Below, piece after piece: positions 22,807-34,284 of a DNA stretch of 64,000 nt (position 1 is its first letter; each line of letters opens with the position of its first letter). Origin of the DNA: Penicillus capitatus (Eukaryota; Chlorophyta); assembly GCA_965649825.1 (NCBI GenBank), contig OZ287695.1:2274398-2338397 (forward strand), in the 5' to 3' direction. Both the position numbers and the translations under genes were made by a program. The notes below the pieces were generated by a model. It made no database searches, was not told where the DNA came from, and saw only the letters and a list, made by a program, of their open reading frames with translations.

Positions 22807-24573
22807 ATGGCGACAACAACACTCTCAAAATCTATGAGTGCCAGCGAGGCGCGCTACGAGCAGGAAAGGAACTTTGACCCCGTGGTAAGAAGACAGCATG
22901 ACTCCCTCTGTCCTTTACGAGAGTTTGCCTCGAATCCTGTGCTGTAGGCGTATGCCGAGGAGGTGATGAAAACTGTCGGAGCGGATTTTCACGAAGATGA
23001 TCCTTTGTTCCAGACGAACGAATTTCGAATGCACTGCTACAAGGTAAGGCCTCACTCGTTGCCATGCGAGATGCCGTGTACATCGGCGCCATACCCTGAC
23101 GTGCCGCGTGCTGCATAGATTCTCCCTTGCACGAAACACTTCTGTCATGATTGGTCGGTCTGCCCCTTTGCCCATTTTAGCGAACGCGCTAAACGTCGAG
23201 ACCCAAAAGAGGTGAAATACACAGCCATTGCCTGTCCAGACATGAAAAAGGTATGCCTCGTCAAGTGCTGTGTGCACCCCATCGACAAGGAAGATGTACG
23301 CACAGGGTGAAGACTGCCCTCGAGGAGACCGCTGTCCCTATTCTCACAACACCTTCGAATACTGGCTGCATCCCACAAGGTATGTCCCCTGTCCCACATG
23401 GTGATAGCTTTCTCTAATGGTATTGGATGAATGTTGTAGATATCGCACAAGGCTTTGTCGTGACAATGAATCGTGCAGTCGCAAGATATGTTTCTTTGCG
23501 CACAAACCGGAAGAAGTGCGCGTTCCAACATCGCGCCCTTCTTTGCCCGTTGCCGAAGAGTCATGGACAGCAGATGGGCTGACCGCCAAAGAAGAAAAGG
23601 ACAACGAATCCAGTCGAATGTCTGTCAAAGTTGCAGATGATGTGGTAAGAAAAACAGCACAACTGATACTCAGCCATGCACCGAATAGACATGATGATGA
23701 TGGATGTTCTCTGATCCCTGTGATGCTTTTCTTTTTTGGAGCTGTCTGATAATGCTGTGCTTGCTTTCTGTCTGTTCTTAATGCATACATACATACATAC
23801 ATGTTTCTGTGGAGTGATCCTTCTGTTCCTTGGTCTTGTAGAGTAAAGTGGATCAAACGAATCCGTTGCACAACTATCTCCGATCCAACAGTCTCGGCAT
23901 GAACCAGATACCAAAAAGCGAACCTACTTTTGTCGAACAAGTAAGGATTGTGTGCTGGATGTGCTGTTGTATGATGAGGAGTGTCTAGGTTCTCAGTGGT
24001 ATGTTACCATCATCAGGGGTACCACCTTCCATGTCTTTGGCAGAGGCTCAGACCCTCCAAATCGCACAGGCGGCGCAAAATTTATCATTTGATTCTTGCT
24101 TCCCATCTCCGGGGTTTTCGCAAGGGGCTATGAATCCCATGGTGGCAAACAATGGTTGCTTCGCGTCCTATGATGCATTCCAGGGCTGTGGACCGGCGGT
24201 CAATGGATTTCCAAATCCTGCCCCCCAGATGCCATTTGCCTCAGGATCTCAGGACTTGTCTGTACCCCAATTTTCCTACACGCCTATAGCTCCAGTCAAA
24301 GCACAGCCAGACCTGAACGATGTGATTCAGTTGTTGTCGAGTATGCAAATGGCAACAAGTCCAACAAGCGTCTTGGCCCAGCGCCATCTGAATCAAACGG
24401 GATTGGCAGCACAACACGCATTCAGTGCGGATTCAAGTACCACATCTGGAGTCGGAATGAGTGACTCGGAACTGGAGAGCACTCAAATCGCGAATGCACT
24501 TATGAGCTTGAACAACGCTGGTGTCCCGGCCACCGTCGGTCCAGCCAACACCCTTTTTGGGATGACTCTCTGA
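22807..24573 (+). CDS. RR-TZF tandem CCCH zinc-finger protein, plant type
   Basis: RNA-binding regulator of the arginine-rich tandem CCCH class known from plants (AtTZF, OZF), which act in mRNA turnover or translation. The RR segment reads [16 protein letters not shown] with [15 protein letters not shown] and ACPDMKK. The two classical fingers follow: [23 protein letters not shown] and [27 protein letters not shown]. The long C-terminus is Gln/Ser/Pro/Met-rich and disordered. It contains a possible PAM2-like or activation region but no second domain. At least six introns occur; the one after MKK (GTATGCC...CGCACAG) joins to GEDCPRG in phase. A (CATA)n run at 23784-23802 lies in an intron. Confidence 0.85.
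23784..23802. repeat. (CATA)n microsatellite in RR-TZF intron
   Basis: Nearly five perfect CATA units inside an intron of the zinc-finger gene. Confidence 0.9.
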
Positions 24574-25726
24574 AACGAAGCACGCCTCTGGACGAACCCC
24601 GAAGAAGCAGAAGTTAAGTTTTGCTGACCTTTCTTTTGTCTGTCTTTACCATACGTACACTACACAACCGTCTGACTAGGGAAGCCTAGAGTTTTTGCTC
24701 GACATTTATACGCCTGACATAGTAGCCTTAGTAGTTTTTAAGCATCGCTTGAGGCTCAAACGTCTTGTTGCTGATGGCCCTTGCCAGATTGTTTCATTGA
24801 ATCACTCTTGCCCTGATCCTGCATGCTTTGCCGTGATTTGGGTTGGAGGGGACAACCGAGTGTGTTCTTATGTTTTGCTCTTCAATTTGATGAGGCATAC
24901 AAGGTCTGAAGCAGCAACCGTTTTAGCCAGTTTTGAAGCGATTATCCTCTTTTGAACTGCATTTATCATTTGTACATCCCCAGAGCGGAGAACCGCGAGC
25001 GATTGAGGGATTTTCTGATGACGTGTCATTTTCTGCCCGACACTCATTGATCCATAGCGATATACCTATCGCCGCTGTTCCTTTGCTCCCGTCCCGTGTG
25101 CTCTTTGTCCAGTCCCTTTCACAGGCCATACGTATCCGAATCAATGACTACTGCGACTTTTGCTGCTGCGTTTGGTTTTCTGTGATGATAATGAAGAAAG
25201 AATTTCTTCCCAGCCCGACGACAAGAGGTTTTCTTTTCTGTTGAGGAGAAATGCATTTGGGAGCATGGACCTAAATCGCTGATCGCCCCCGATTAGCTGT
25301 CTTTCTGCAACCGAATCGATTTCATGGCTGATTTGAATCTCACTCATTTCCTGATGACTCGCAGCTGAGATTTTCCAAATGGCCCCTCTTCCTCTGCTGA
25401 ACGACAGGGTTTTTGTCGAACGAACAACTAATGAGCCGTTGACACAAACCTTGACAGCGCTGACAATATCATCAATGGCTGTGCCTATCTGCCTATCTGC
25501 CTGCCAGCCTACGAACCTGCTGATCCGATCGATATCCATCTATGTACGATGAAGGGACATGTGACGAGAGCAGTTTTGGTGAATTACTGAGCCTTCCATC
25601 AACGAGCTGTCAGATTTCCTCTCCCTGAGGAATTTTTTGTTTCAAATTTCTTTTTCGTGTGCTTCCGTCTGGCATCATAGAAGAGTGTTTCTGTTTTCTT
25701 TAGTGCCGACAAAAGATGTCTGTCTA
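24574..25726. other. Gene-poor pyrimidine-rich region
   Basis: About 1.15 kb after the RR-TZF stop. The plus strand is T-rich with many short TTTC/TTTG runs, consistent with a 3' UTR, introns of an unrecognised gene, or plain spacer. A minus-strand frame of 132 codons (25141-25539) has biased, low-information content, and I do not count it as a gene. No RNA gene seen. Confidence 0.45.
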
Positions 25727-26402
25727 ATGCCCTCCAGAATTTGGGACAGCATCCTCTGCGGTAACATGGATGCTGGCAAACTGGAGAAGGTTTTCCTAAT
25801 ATTGTGGTGACGACAAGATTCCTGCACGGACCGGACGTACTATCTACATTTCGTCTTTGTTGTTTGCTTGTTGTTTGTTTGTTTGTTCGTCGTCGTTGTT
25901 GTTGATCAGAACAGTCTGTTTAAGGTTCACATTGCTTAACAACTCTTCTCTCGGGACGTGCCAGAGCAAAAAAAACAAAGTACACTTTGCTCCGATTGCT
26001 TTTCTGATTGCTTTCATGATGGCCGTTTATTGGGGAAATATCTTTTAGCAACAAAACCTTTTTGGATTAGCAATTGTCTTCGGTTGTCACCTCATAATGA
26101 TGTTGAAGGAAAGACCGTTGCCGTTTTCATGTTCGAGATCGATAATCGATTCAGATTCAGACTTCTTCTTCTTCTTAACAACAGATATTCCGCTTCCATG
26201 GTCGTTGCTGTGGATTCGTCACTGCTCAGTGGATTGTCGAATGTACTATAACAAGGCAGACAACCAAAACACCACAATCATACGTCAGAGTTCTTTATCT
26301 TTTATACCTTCGATGAAACTGATACTGACATTGCTCTCAAATTCCAAACCGAGAACGCTGCTGCCAGAACACTAGAAAAGAGCGTCAATGTCATCGACTA
26401 GA
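25727..26402 (+). CDS. Unidentified spliced gene candidate
   Basis: An ATG at 25727 opens MPSRIWDSILCGNMDAGKLE, protein-like and followed by a GT donor-like site. At the other end a coding-looking exon reads FFIFYTFDETDTDIALKFQT with TENAAARTLEKSVNVID and TAG at 26400-26402. The material between is rich in T tracts and (GTTT)n/(GTC)n repeats (25861-25904) and reads as introns. I do not recognise a family, and the middle exons are unresolved. The two ends may even belong to different genes. Confidence 0.3.
25861..25904. repeat. (GTTT)n / (GTC)n / (GTT)n compound microsatellite
   Basis: TGTTTGCTTGTTGTTTGTTT followed by GTTCGTCGTCGTTGTTGTTG, within the poorly resolved gene candidate at 25.7-26.4 kb. 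Confidence 0.85.
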
Positions 26403-26873
26403 TGTCCTGGGTTTGATTTTATGGCGCATTTCTTTGGAATGGAAAGGAGGGGAAGGATTGCTTTGCGGATACTGCTTTGTTGTTGGTGGGTGGGACTCAA
26501 TCAATAACGCAGAAGCTCATTGGAAGCTGGTGAAACGCTGGATTTGGAAAGAAGGTCGACGAAATGTGTTGCTGTTTTGTGGGCATACTCTGTCTTCTGT
26601 TTTTATTCATTTGTGCAATTTTAAGACTCGGTGCGTGCAGCAAAGGGCAAAATCAACAGGCAGACCTAATGCGGTTGGGACACATGTAAGAAGAGGTCGA
26701 CGAGTGTGTTTGGTAGATATGGATATATGGCGTCAAACAAAAGCGAACGAACGAACGCACGAACGCACGTCATGTCAATGTCTGACAATAACAACAACAA
26801 CAAAACGCATCCACAACACCATTCTGTCTTCTCAATAGGGGATTGATAGACGTATACAAAATCGATCGATCGA
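26403..26873. other. Intergenic region with GAAC/GCAC microsatellite
   Basis: About 470 bases between an unidentified plus-strand candidate and the 3' end of PsaK. It contains an imperfect GAAC/GCAC tetranucleotide run at 26744-26770, a short ACA/ACAAC run (26790-26805) and (GATC)n near 26861-26874. No gene evidence. Confidence 0.5.
26744..26770. repeat. GAAC/GCAC imperfect tetranucleotide repeat
   Basis: GAACGAACGAACGCACGAAC then GCACGT. A similar run occurs at 34224-34253. Confidence 0.85.
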
Positions 26874-27251
26874 TCATAGGGAACCGATGGACTTGAGACC
26901 AAGAACGATACCGACACCAATAATGTGTCCAAAAGTGCCATGGGCCAGAACATCCACAGCTGTGAATCCAGCAGGGTCACCTGTCTTCATTCCACTCGGA
27001 ACTTCAGTGAGGTTCAGTCCAGCACTGGCCCGTCTGTTTGCCGAGGGCGCCAGACCAACTCGACCGGCCACGAGACACAGAGTCGTGCAACCACAGATGA
27101 TCAGATTCGTTTCGGATCCGATGAATCCGGCCATCGTGGTCACTGGGCGACGCGATCGGACAGGGGCTGCAGCGTGTTGCGTCTTGACAAAACCGCTCGA
27201 GTGCTGAGAGGCACGCAGTCCAGAAAAGCGCCGAATCTGTGTCGCCACCAT
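26874..27251 (-). CDS. PSAK: Photosystem I subunit PsaK, nuclear-encoded precursor
   Basis: PsaK is a two-helix subunit at the edge of photosystem I that helps attach light-harvesting antenna. A transit peptide of about 40 residues rich in Arg, Ser and Ala ([20 protein letters not shown]) precedes the mature protein: [20 protein letters not shown] (helix 1), then [38 protein letters not shown] and [17 protein letters not shown] (helix 2). The match to plant PsaK ([38 protein letters not shown]) is close. The gene is one uninterrupted frame, 125 residues. PsaK is usually plastid-encoded in red algae and nuclear in the green lineage, so this gene is the best single pointer to a green alga. Confidence 0.95.
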   Translation of the reverse strand: [125 protein letters not shown]

Positions 27252-27373
27252 TTTGGCCGTCTAGACACGCGAGAGATGAGATGCGCGGATCTGCGATGTG
27301 GAAAACGAAGCGCGAAAATCGAAGAGGCAAACGACGTGGACGGATTGACACGGATCTTATTGACAGATCCCAT

Positions 27374-28842
27374 CTATACCATCACCTCCATGATCGCGTC
27401 TGCATTGTTGAGAAGAACGTCAAGGAGCTTGGCATCAAAGGAGATGCCTTTCTTGCCAGGTTTCATTTTTTCAGTGCCTTTGGGTTGGTAAAACTCGCGA
27501 AGATCAACGAGACAACGACCAGTGAAATCCGATACGGTCGCCCGTCGACGCGTCCCGATCTCGACAGCAAAATCTGTGTCCTTCGCTTCCACTGCTTTCT
27601 TCAAATCTTCGATGTTCTCAAGCAAGCGAAGAAATTGGTCCTTGTCCATGGATAGGCCTTTTGGCGTTGGACGAGGTTTGCCCGAGTTCTTGTCCTAGGC
27701 AAGAGTGACAACAGGGATAGAGCATGCGTGGATGTGTACCATGTAGTAACGGCGAAGATCTGCACGCATTTTGCCTTTGAATTCAGAGACGGTCACGTAG
27801 ATGTTCCTGTCGATCTCTACAGCATAGACATGATCTCCATCCAGCACTGTCGTCTTCTGTGCTTTTCTGGGTGGCATTTTCGATGTCTCTTTCGAAGACA
27901 TGGAGCGTTTGACTCCTGCCGAAATCAGATCTGCTCTATTCAGACAGAAGTCCGTGCTTGAAGAAGGGGACACACACCTCTTTGGAGCAGCATCTTTTCA
28001 GCACTGCTCTTTATGGGAGTTTTTGCCGCAGATTGCTGCAGCCGTGCCAGAATCTCGTCTTTGTACAGCTCAATTGTTTTGGGCACTGCCATATCCGTCT
28101 CGAAATACAAAGACGCCGAACTCGTGCCGCCATCGTCAATCAGACGCCACTGTAGAATGTCCCTTCAGACCCACCACACAGAATGCTGTCTGTTTGGATG
28201 GAACACCTGTGGGTGTACCCTTCTTTCTCAATTGTCAGACTTTTATCGAAATCCATGTCGATACGGATGGTATCGTCCACATCTAGATTTGCCCATTCAA
28301 TTGCTTCTGTCTTCGGAAATAGCATCTCGAACTCTCTTCGCGAGAGGCGCATCGAATACTCCTCTCTTCTCTCATCATCGACACCCTTGCACACCATCCG
28401 ATGCCTATCGACGGCGGAGAGAGGCACAACTTTGGACGAGATCTCCACGTGACGCTCGTCAGATACATCGACGATGCTGAGATGCCATTGGTCGTCCAAC
28501 TGGATGACGAAGTCGTCACTCTCGCGCGTCTCTTTGACCACTCCTTCCTCGTCCTGTGCGTCAAAGAACTTGCCAATCGCCTCCTACGTATGACAGAATT
28601 CGACGATGCCCTCGTGCGATAGATAGGTAAGTGAATAAACGCACACGTATTCCTTGTTTGTGGTGCTTCACTTCGCTGCCCAGTTCATCGGTTAAGTGAC
28701 GAAAGATGTCTTTTGTTGTTGTCTTCTCCGGATCGACGCTCTCCAAAAGCGCGTTCAATTTCTTAGACACTGTGTCAAAGCTCAAACCACCCATGAGGTG
28801 AAATCGACGAACGTGGGTGGCGTCGCTGTCGACGTCGTACAA
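27374..28842 (-). CDS. Tandem PC4 (SUB1-like) transcription coactivator with extra N-terminal region
   Basis: Two PC4 single-stranded-DNA-binding domains form the C-terminus: DHVYAVEIDRNIYVTVSEFKGKMRADLRRYY, split here only by the reading, and DTDFAVEIGTRRRATVSDFTG with CLVDLREFYQPKG. The link DKNSGKPRPTPKGLSMDKDQ joins them. Upstream exons, joined in phase (LLQR|GVKRSMSSKETSK), add about 250 residues. These begin MGGLSFDTVSKKLNALLESV with KEDIF-like helices and continue with a beta-rich part (DFVIQLDDQWHLSIVDVSDE, MRLSRREFEMLF) and TSSASLYFETDMAVPKTIEL, which I do not recognise. PC4 proteins act at RNA polymerase II promoters. If the upstream exons are a separate gene, the PC4 part would start at MSSKETSK. 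Confidence 0.75.
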
Positions 28843-28956
28843 CTTCCGTTCTGCTGTCGACGGCTTGACAAATGGCCTGTCGCGCCAACACGAGGTAAGT
28901 GTCGATCTCCAACCGCTGACAGATAATCGCCACGTGCGTGCTAAATCTTCAGTTGC

Positions 28957-31123
28957 ATGTTGTCGCCAGAGGCTCCACGTATTTGTCCGGGACGTATCTT
29001 TCGGTCAATGGCCCTTCCCTCCGTTGCCATTTCGTCGTCCTCTCGGCCTTCGCCTTCTCTTCGACCAAGGAAGACTACTGTGTTGAAGAGAAGGTCGGGG
29101 TTGCGTGTCTGTTGCAAGACAGACTATTCGCCGTCGGCCAGCGACGACGAAGTTCTCCAGAAGCCACCGAAAGAGCCATTGGACCTTGAAGATGTCAAAA
29201 ATGTCTTCAGCTATCCCCGAGATATAGAAGACAGATACGTCTTCGGCGAAATTATCGGCACGGGTAGCTATGGCACCGTGAGGAAGTGTGTCGACAAGGA
29301 AACGGGTAAACATCGCATCGTGCAATGATCGCCTCTATGTCTTCTTCTGTTTAGGAGCTGTCTTTGCCGTTAAGATCATTCCGAAAGCACCGAAGCGAGG
29401 GTATCCATGTACCCCTCGGTATCTGCTGAAGCTGCGGAACGAAGTTGAAGTCATACAGCAGCTGGGGGCGAGTTTGAATGCCGTCTATCTGCAGGTATGC
29501 TGTTCTGCTGGTTTGTCAATCTTTGATTGCGATACAGGGTGCTTTTGAAGATGATGATAACGTCTATCTGGTTATGGAACTGTGTGAGGGCGGCTCGTTG
29601 TTGAGCAGAGTGGCGAAGGGGCGGGAAACGGAAAGGGGTATTGCCAACATCGCCCGGAGCATTCTTCGGTTCATTGCCCAGTGCCATGCACGAGTAGGAC
29701 ACACGTCGTGCGAGAAAGATTAGTGATGTGACATCTTGCGCATCGACTAGGGAATTGTTTATCGGGATGTGAAGACTGAGAATTTCTTGTTCTTGAATGC
29801 ATCGCCCGACAGTTCACTGAAGGCAACCGATTTTGGATTGTCGATTCGGCACAAGGCTTCAGAAGATCCGCTGACATCGAGAACAGGTGTGTGCACATGT
29901 GCGCAAAGAGTGAGAGGAAAAGAGTGATGGTGTATAGGGACACCTGTATATATGGCTCCCGAAGTCATCCTGCAGTCCTATGACTCGAAGTGCGATGTAT
30001 GGTCGACAGGCATGATGATTTTTCAGCTCTTGACTGGGAGATTCTTCCACTGGCAAGATCTAAAGAAGACAAAGCTGAAAGATCTTTGGAAATCGGTCAT
30101 TACCATCCCCATCGAGTTAGAGACTCCCTACTGGGAGTCAAGACTCTCACCCGATGCTCGAGACCTTCTGTCAAAGATGCTGAAACGGAATCCAGATGAA
30201 CGGCTATCTGCAGCCGAGGTGATGTGACAAGAGAAGGCTGCACTGGCACCATGTTAACTGTGTGAAGTGACCATTAGGCTTTGAAGCATCCATGGATTCA
30301 AGAAGGCGGTACAGCCAAGGACATGTTTCTCGAAGGCAGTGTTGTACAGCGATTGCAACGTTTTACAACGTATGGAGATCTGAAGCAACTCATTTTGATG
30401 AAAGTGTCTGAGGAGCTTATGCATCCAGGTATCATCTCAGCTTTACTAAAGTATAGACAGAAGTGCAAAGGGTTTGTTGCTGCAGATGCGAACACCGTCT
30501 TGTTGGAAGACCTGAAGCATCTGTTCGATGCTTTGGATACGGACAACAGTGGCGCTATATCAACAGATGAGCTGGCTGACGGTAAAATCCACTGTATATT
30601 AGAGCAGAGGACAACTGAAAGGATGACAGGTCTCAGAGCCCAAGGATATTTTGTATCTGATGACGAAGCACGACAATTACTATCCAAAATTGATGTTGAC
30701 AAGTCTGGTTACATTGACTTTGATGAATTCATGGCCACACTGGTCGATTGGAGTGAAGTGCGCATCATTCCTTCCATCGTTTGCTGCTTCTTGACTGACG
30801 TTTGCGTGTTGTGCTATGTCCAGATCGAAAACAATCACAGTGAATGGTCGATTTACCTTGACAAGATCTTTGCCAATATTGATAAGGACGGCAACGGATT
30901 TATCTCTTTGGATGAATTGATTGACTACATTCCACCGAACACCAATCCGCAGCGTCTTTCAGACGAAGAGATCGAGGCAAGAGCGAGATTGATGCTGCGA
31001 GAGGCGGACAAGAATAAAGACGGACAGATCTCAAAGGAAGAGTTCTATGAGCTGATGCAGAATACTGTCGTCCCAGATGCCCTTGAACAGTATGAGTCAA
31101 GGATTCCTGGCCGAGTGAAATGA
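28957..31123 (+). CDS. CDPK: Calcium-dependent protein kinase with plastid-like presequence
   Basis: Kinase domain fused to four EF-hands, the CDPK layout. The kinase shows [12 protein letters not shown], the VAIK lysine in [23 protein letters not shown]-type hinge ([17 protein letters not shown]), the catalytic loop [29 protein letters not shown] and [17 protein letters not shown]-hand loops are [36 protein letters not shown] and [12 protein letters not shown], all with acidic position 12. The HRD motif is YRD here. The N-terminus (ATG 28957, or [20 protein letters not shown] from 29011) is Ser/Arg/Pro-rich without a myristoylation glycine and resembles a plastid transit peptide, which is unusual for CDPKs. 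Introns lie after ETG (29306-29354), before GAFEDDD, before GIVYRD, before GTPVYMAP and at 30219-30277. Confidence 0.92.
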
Positions 31124-31287
31124 GGTCAAGCCCTCCATCACAGTTCGACAAGAAGGAGGCTCCAATGTCATTGAACAGAATGTTCATGCTCTCATAAGAG
31201 AGAGAAAACGCATGCTATTCTTTGTTGCCAGCTATGAAACTCTGTGCTGACACAGCACAGACGATGATGCGTCGAAGATATGTCACA
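31124..31287. other. Convergent CDPK/HEN1 3' spacer
   Basis: A 164-base gap between two stop codons. A short inverted pair TGCTGACACAGCACAG sits near 31246. No gene. Confidence 0.4.
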
Positions 31288-33984
31288 TCAGAGTGTATTT
31301 CGCCTTCCTATGTCTGAACACTCGAATGTTGTCCACATTGCCTTGGCCTGCTGGCACGGAGTGGCGCAAAACGCCTCGGCGCAGGAAGATACTGGCTGCT
31401 TGGCGGTGAATACGGCCATCTGGCTGCACTGCCCTAGATCGTGTCCCACTAATCCCAGTTCTGTACGTGTCTCTTTCTCCATCAACATTTCCCCGATCCC
31501 ATGGAACGTGACATCATAGGCAAACGATTCGGCAAGATCTATTGCCCACATTCGAAACTCATCTCGTGTCCATTCAAATCGATGATCTGAACAGCGAAGA
31601 GGTGTCCCATCACGACCAAGCACAGATGCTGCGGGAATGCCATCGACATGATAGAGAAGACGATTGTATTCCCAATTGGGTGTCGTGGCAATAAAGACAC
31701 GGGGTCGGATGATCCCCAGGACAGTTTTGCCGACAAGACTGAGCGGATCAGGATCCAGATGTTCGATCACTTCGATCATGACAGCCGCATCGACGCTTTT
31801 CTTCCACTCCGCCAGACTTCCGTCCAGGATATTACCATTGAATAGAGTGACTGCCAAGTCCCCTCGAGTGTTGAAATGTGACATGCGTGATGCCGCTCGG
31901 TTGAGGGCACTGGTGGATATGTCAACACCATAAAGACGTCGCATACAAGTACATTGTTCAATCAATGACTCCAAGAAACGCCCTTCCCCACAACCGATGT
32001 CGATGATGCGATGACACTCATGCTTCTTCAGCTGCTGTGCAACGGCAGCATAGCGTTGCTGACTCAGAGGCGGCTCAAAGAGTCTGACTTGGTTTGAACA
32101 GCCAATAACGGACAACACTCGAACAAAGAGACAGAAGAGCTGTGTGGAGTCATGAGCAATGAGGCTGTCGCACTCGGTACGGAACTCGATCTTGACGGAT
32201 CCATTCACATGCAGTCCCGTCACTGCGGCACTGAGCATGGAGGTGTCACAGACGTCCAGGACATAACCGTTGCTCCACTCAACGAGAAACCAATTCTCTA
32301 GAGCAGTCAGCCAGGTGAACAGTCTATACTGGATCTTGGTTTTGGATCCGTGCTCGACGACCGGTTTGCTCTTGTGACCACCATCCACCACAATGACCAC
32401 CTTATCAGCCTCGCGCGGTTCGATATCGACTTTGCTTCGTGGCAACGTTGCCCAGAACTCAGAGTCTTTTGCCTGAACCTGATGAATTAGCACCAATGCG
32501 GCATTCTGTTTCGCTCTTTCTGCATCTTTATCTGTCTTGCGGACGACAAGGTCGGTTCCAACAATTCCAAGATGCTGTGTCGCATGTCCATTGCTTTCCA
32601 TCTTCTGCGATTCAAGTAAAGAGCGTCCAGTCAAATACAAGTAGGTGCTCAGAATCTGATAGGGTAGTTGTCCACGCCATACGGATGGGCGCTCAAACCG
32701 AGTGGGCAGTTTTCCAAGAAACGGCATCGACAGATTAGCAATGTACAGCATTCGGGGCGATACAGCATAAACGCCGTACCAGAAATGTGCCACAGAATAG
32801 TCTCGCCATGTCATGGCAACTGGCACCTCTGCATACCACAGATACATGATGGTCCTTTGCAATCAGACACACACCGTTCTGTTGTCTGGATGGTCGTGCC
32901 AGCGTGAGCAATGCATCGCCGTAGATGGGACGACCACATATCCACGATGCCCTCAGATTCATGGCAGCTCCAGGATAGTGGCTGCTCCAAAGAGTGGGAG
33001 GTTTGAGTTCTTGCGATTCGGTAATGCAACAGGTGACATCTTTCTCAAAGACATCTGCCTTTGTGATGTCCACTGCCGCTTCTGGCTTGGCACTACAGAG
33101 AGAAGGAAGACAGAGCGATCTCTGCCGGACGATTGGCACGAGTGCCAAATAGCGAATCTCGGTCTGCAGCAACTCGATGACATTCTCCATGAGCTGTTTT
33201 CTCGAATCCACATGCACCGCAATCGGTCCATGCCTGTCACATCAACCACCTCTCTTGAGCCAAGCGACAATCGACTAAGATGTCATCACTTGGTATCCGT
33301 TGGGAGCAGCACCGCATCCCAAGATGTCTTTTCGAGTGATGTTGGATGCGCATACAGCTCGATGTCATCTGGAAAAGCGAGCGGTTCTCTGGACTGCAGA
33401 GAGAGTCTGTCATCGCTGACGACCAATGCTTCGTCCGATGCTATGGATTTCACTTGCTCTTCTGCATGAGCTCGGATATCCACGGAGCTATCTGCATGCG
33501 ATGTTCTCTGTTTGTTCATCCAGCTCTTTACCATCTTCATTTCCAGCAAGAAGCTAATCGGAATCCATCCATCCGTCAATTGTGTCACCATATACAGATA
33601 GCACCGCAAGACGGGGTCCTTTTTCAGTTTCTATCATACACAGCAAAGTATCACTGTAAAGTCACATGCAATGCACAGAAAGGGCACGTCTGCAGTGAGC
33701 GCCGATACAATGGCATCTCTCAGGCTGCCAGCGTCAACCACCTCTTTGCCGTATGCTTGGATCAGAACATCGAGCGCACATTGTGATGCGTTGCGTTTCG
33801 CTTCTTTCTTTGAGTTCCCGACGCCTTCGAAGCACTGCGTCTGTTCCGGACTCTCGCGCGATATATTGAGCAAACAGATCGTCTGTTTAATAGGTTCTGA
33901 TCTTATTCCAAACTCACAGGTCAGCTGCAACGCATGACGTCTGCAGAGATTGTTGAGTTCACAAACGGGATTGCTCGCTAACAT
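31288..33984 (-). CDS. HEN1: Small-RNA 2'-O-methyltransferase HEN1
   Basis: Methylates the 3' terminal ribose of small RNAs and protects them from uridylation and decay. The C-terminal methyltransferase carries all HEN1 hallmarks: RLFEPPLSQQRYAAV, the SAM motif RIIDIGCGEGRFL, LYGVDIS, the metal-binding EVIEHL, ATTPNWEYN and the second His in DHRFEWTRDEFRMWA. Upstream is a large region with a dsRNA-binding-like start (NPVCELNNLCRRHALQLTCE ... GVGNSKKEAKRNASQCALDV) and the plant HEN1-like middle. The catalytic part plus much of the middle lies in one long exon of about 1.5 kb. I chose ATG 33984 because it opens the dsRBD; introns break the first kilobase, one containing GATGTGAC (33236-33243, minus sense). 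Confidence 0.9.
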
Positions 33985-34284
33985 GACAACAGAGACCGTG
34001 ACGTCAACAGTCCAGACAAGGCAAGCCACGAAATTTAGATGTGTGCATGCGTGCGTGTTCAGCACGAAAGGACGTTGCCGTCCATTAACGAAGAAATCAT
34101 CATAAGAATACATTGATTGAAACAAAACAGTAGGTTCGTTACCATTTGAGCATCGGCCATGAGAAACCGTCCGTACCAACAGACGTCCAGCGTTTACACT
34201 TCCAGCGTCATCGGCGTCAAGAACACGAACGAACGAACGCACGCACGCACGCATAAAAGGTGGATGATACCATGGCCAAGTTTC
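33985..34284. other. Intergenic spacer with GAAC/GCAC microsatellite
   Basis: About 300 bases between the HEN1 start and the end of the BAH-PHD gene on the same strand. An imperfect GAAC then GCAC tetranucleotide run (34224-34253) resembles the one at 26744-26770. Confidence 0.5.
34224..34253. repeat. GAAC/GCAC imperfect tetranucleotide repeat
   Basis: CACGAACGAACGAACGCACG then CACGCACGCAT, between HEN1 and the BAH-PHD gene. Confidence 0.85.

Noticed and set aside
25141-25539. Minus-strand frame of 132 codons in the gene-poor region
   Set aside because: Composition follows the T-rich plus strand, there is no motif or family feature, and it lacks splice context.
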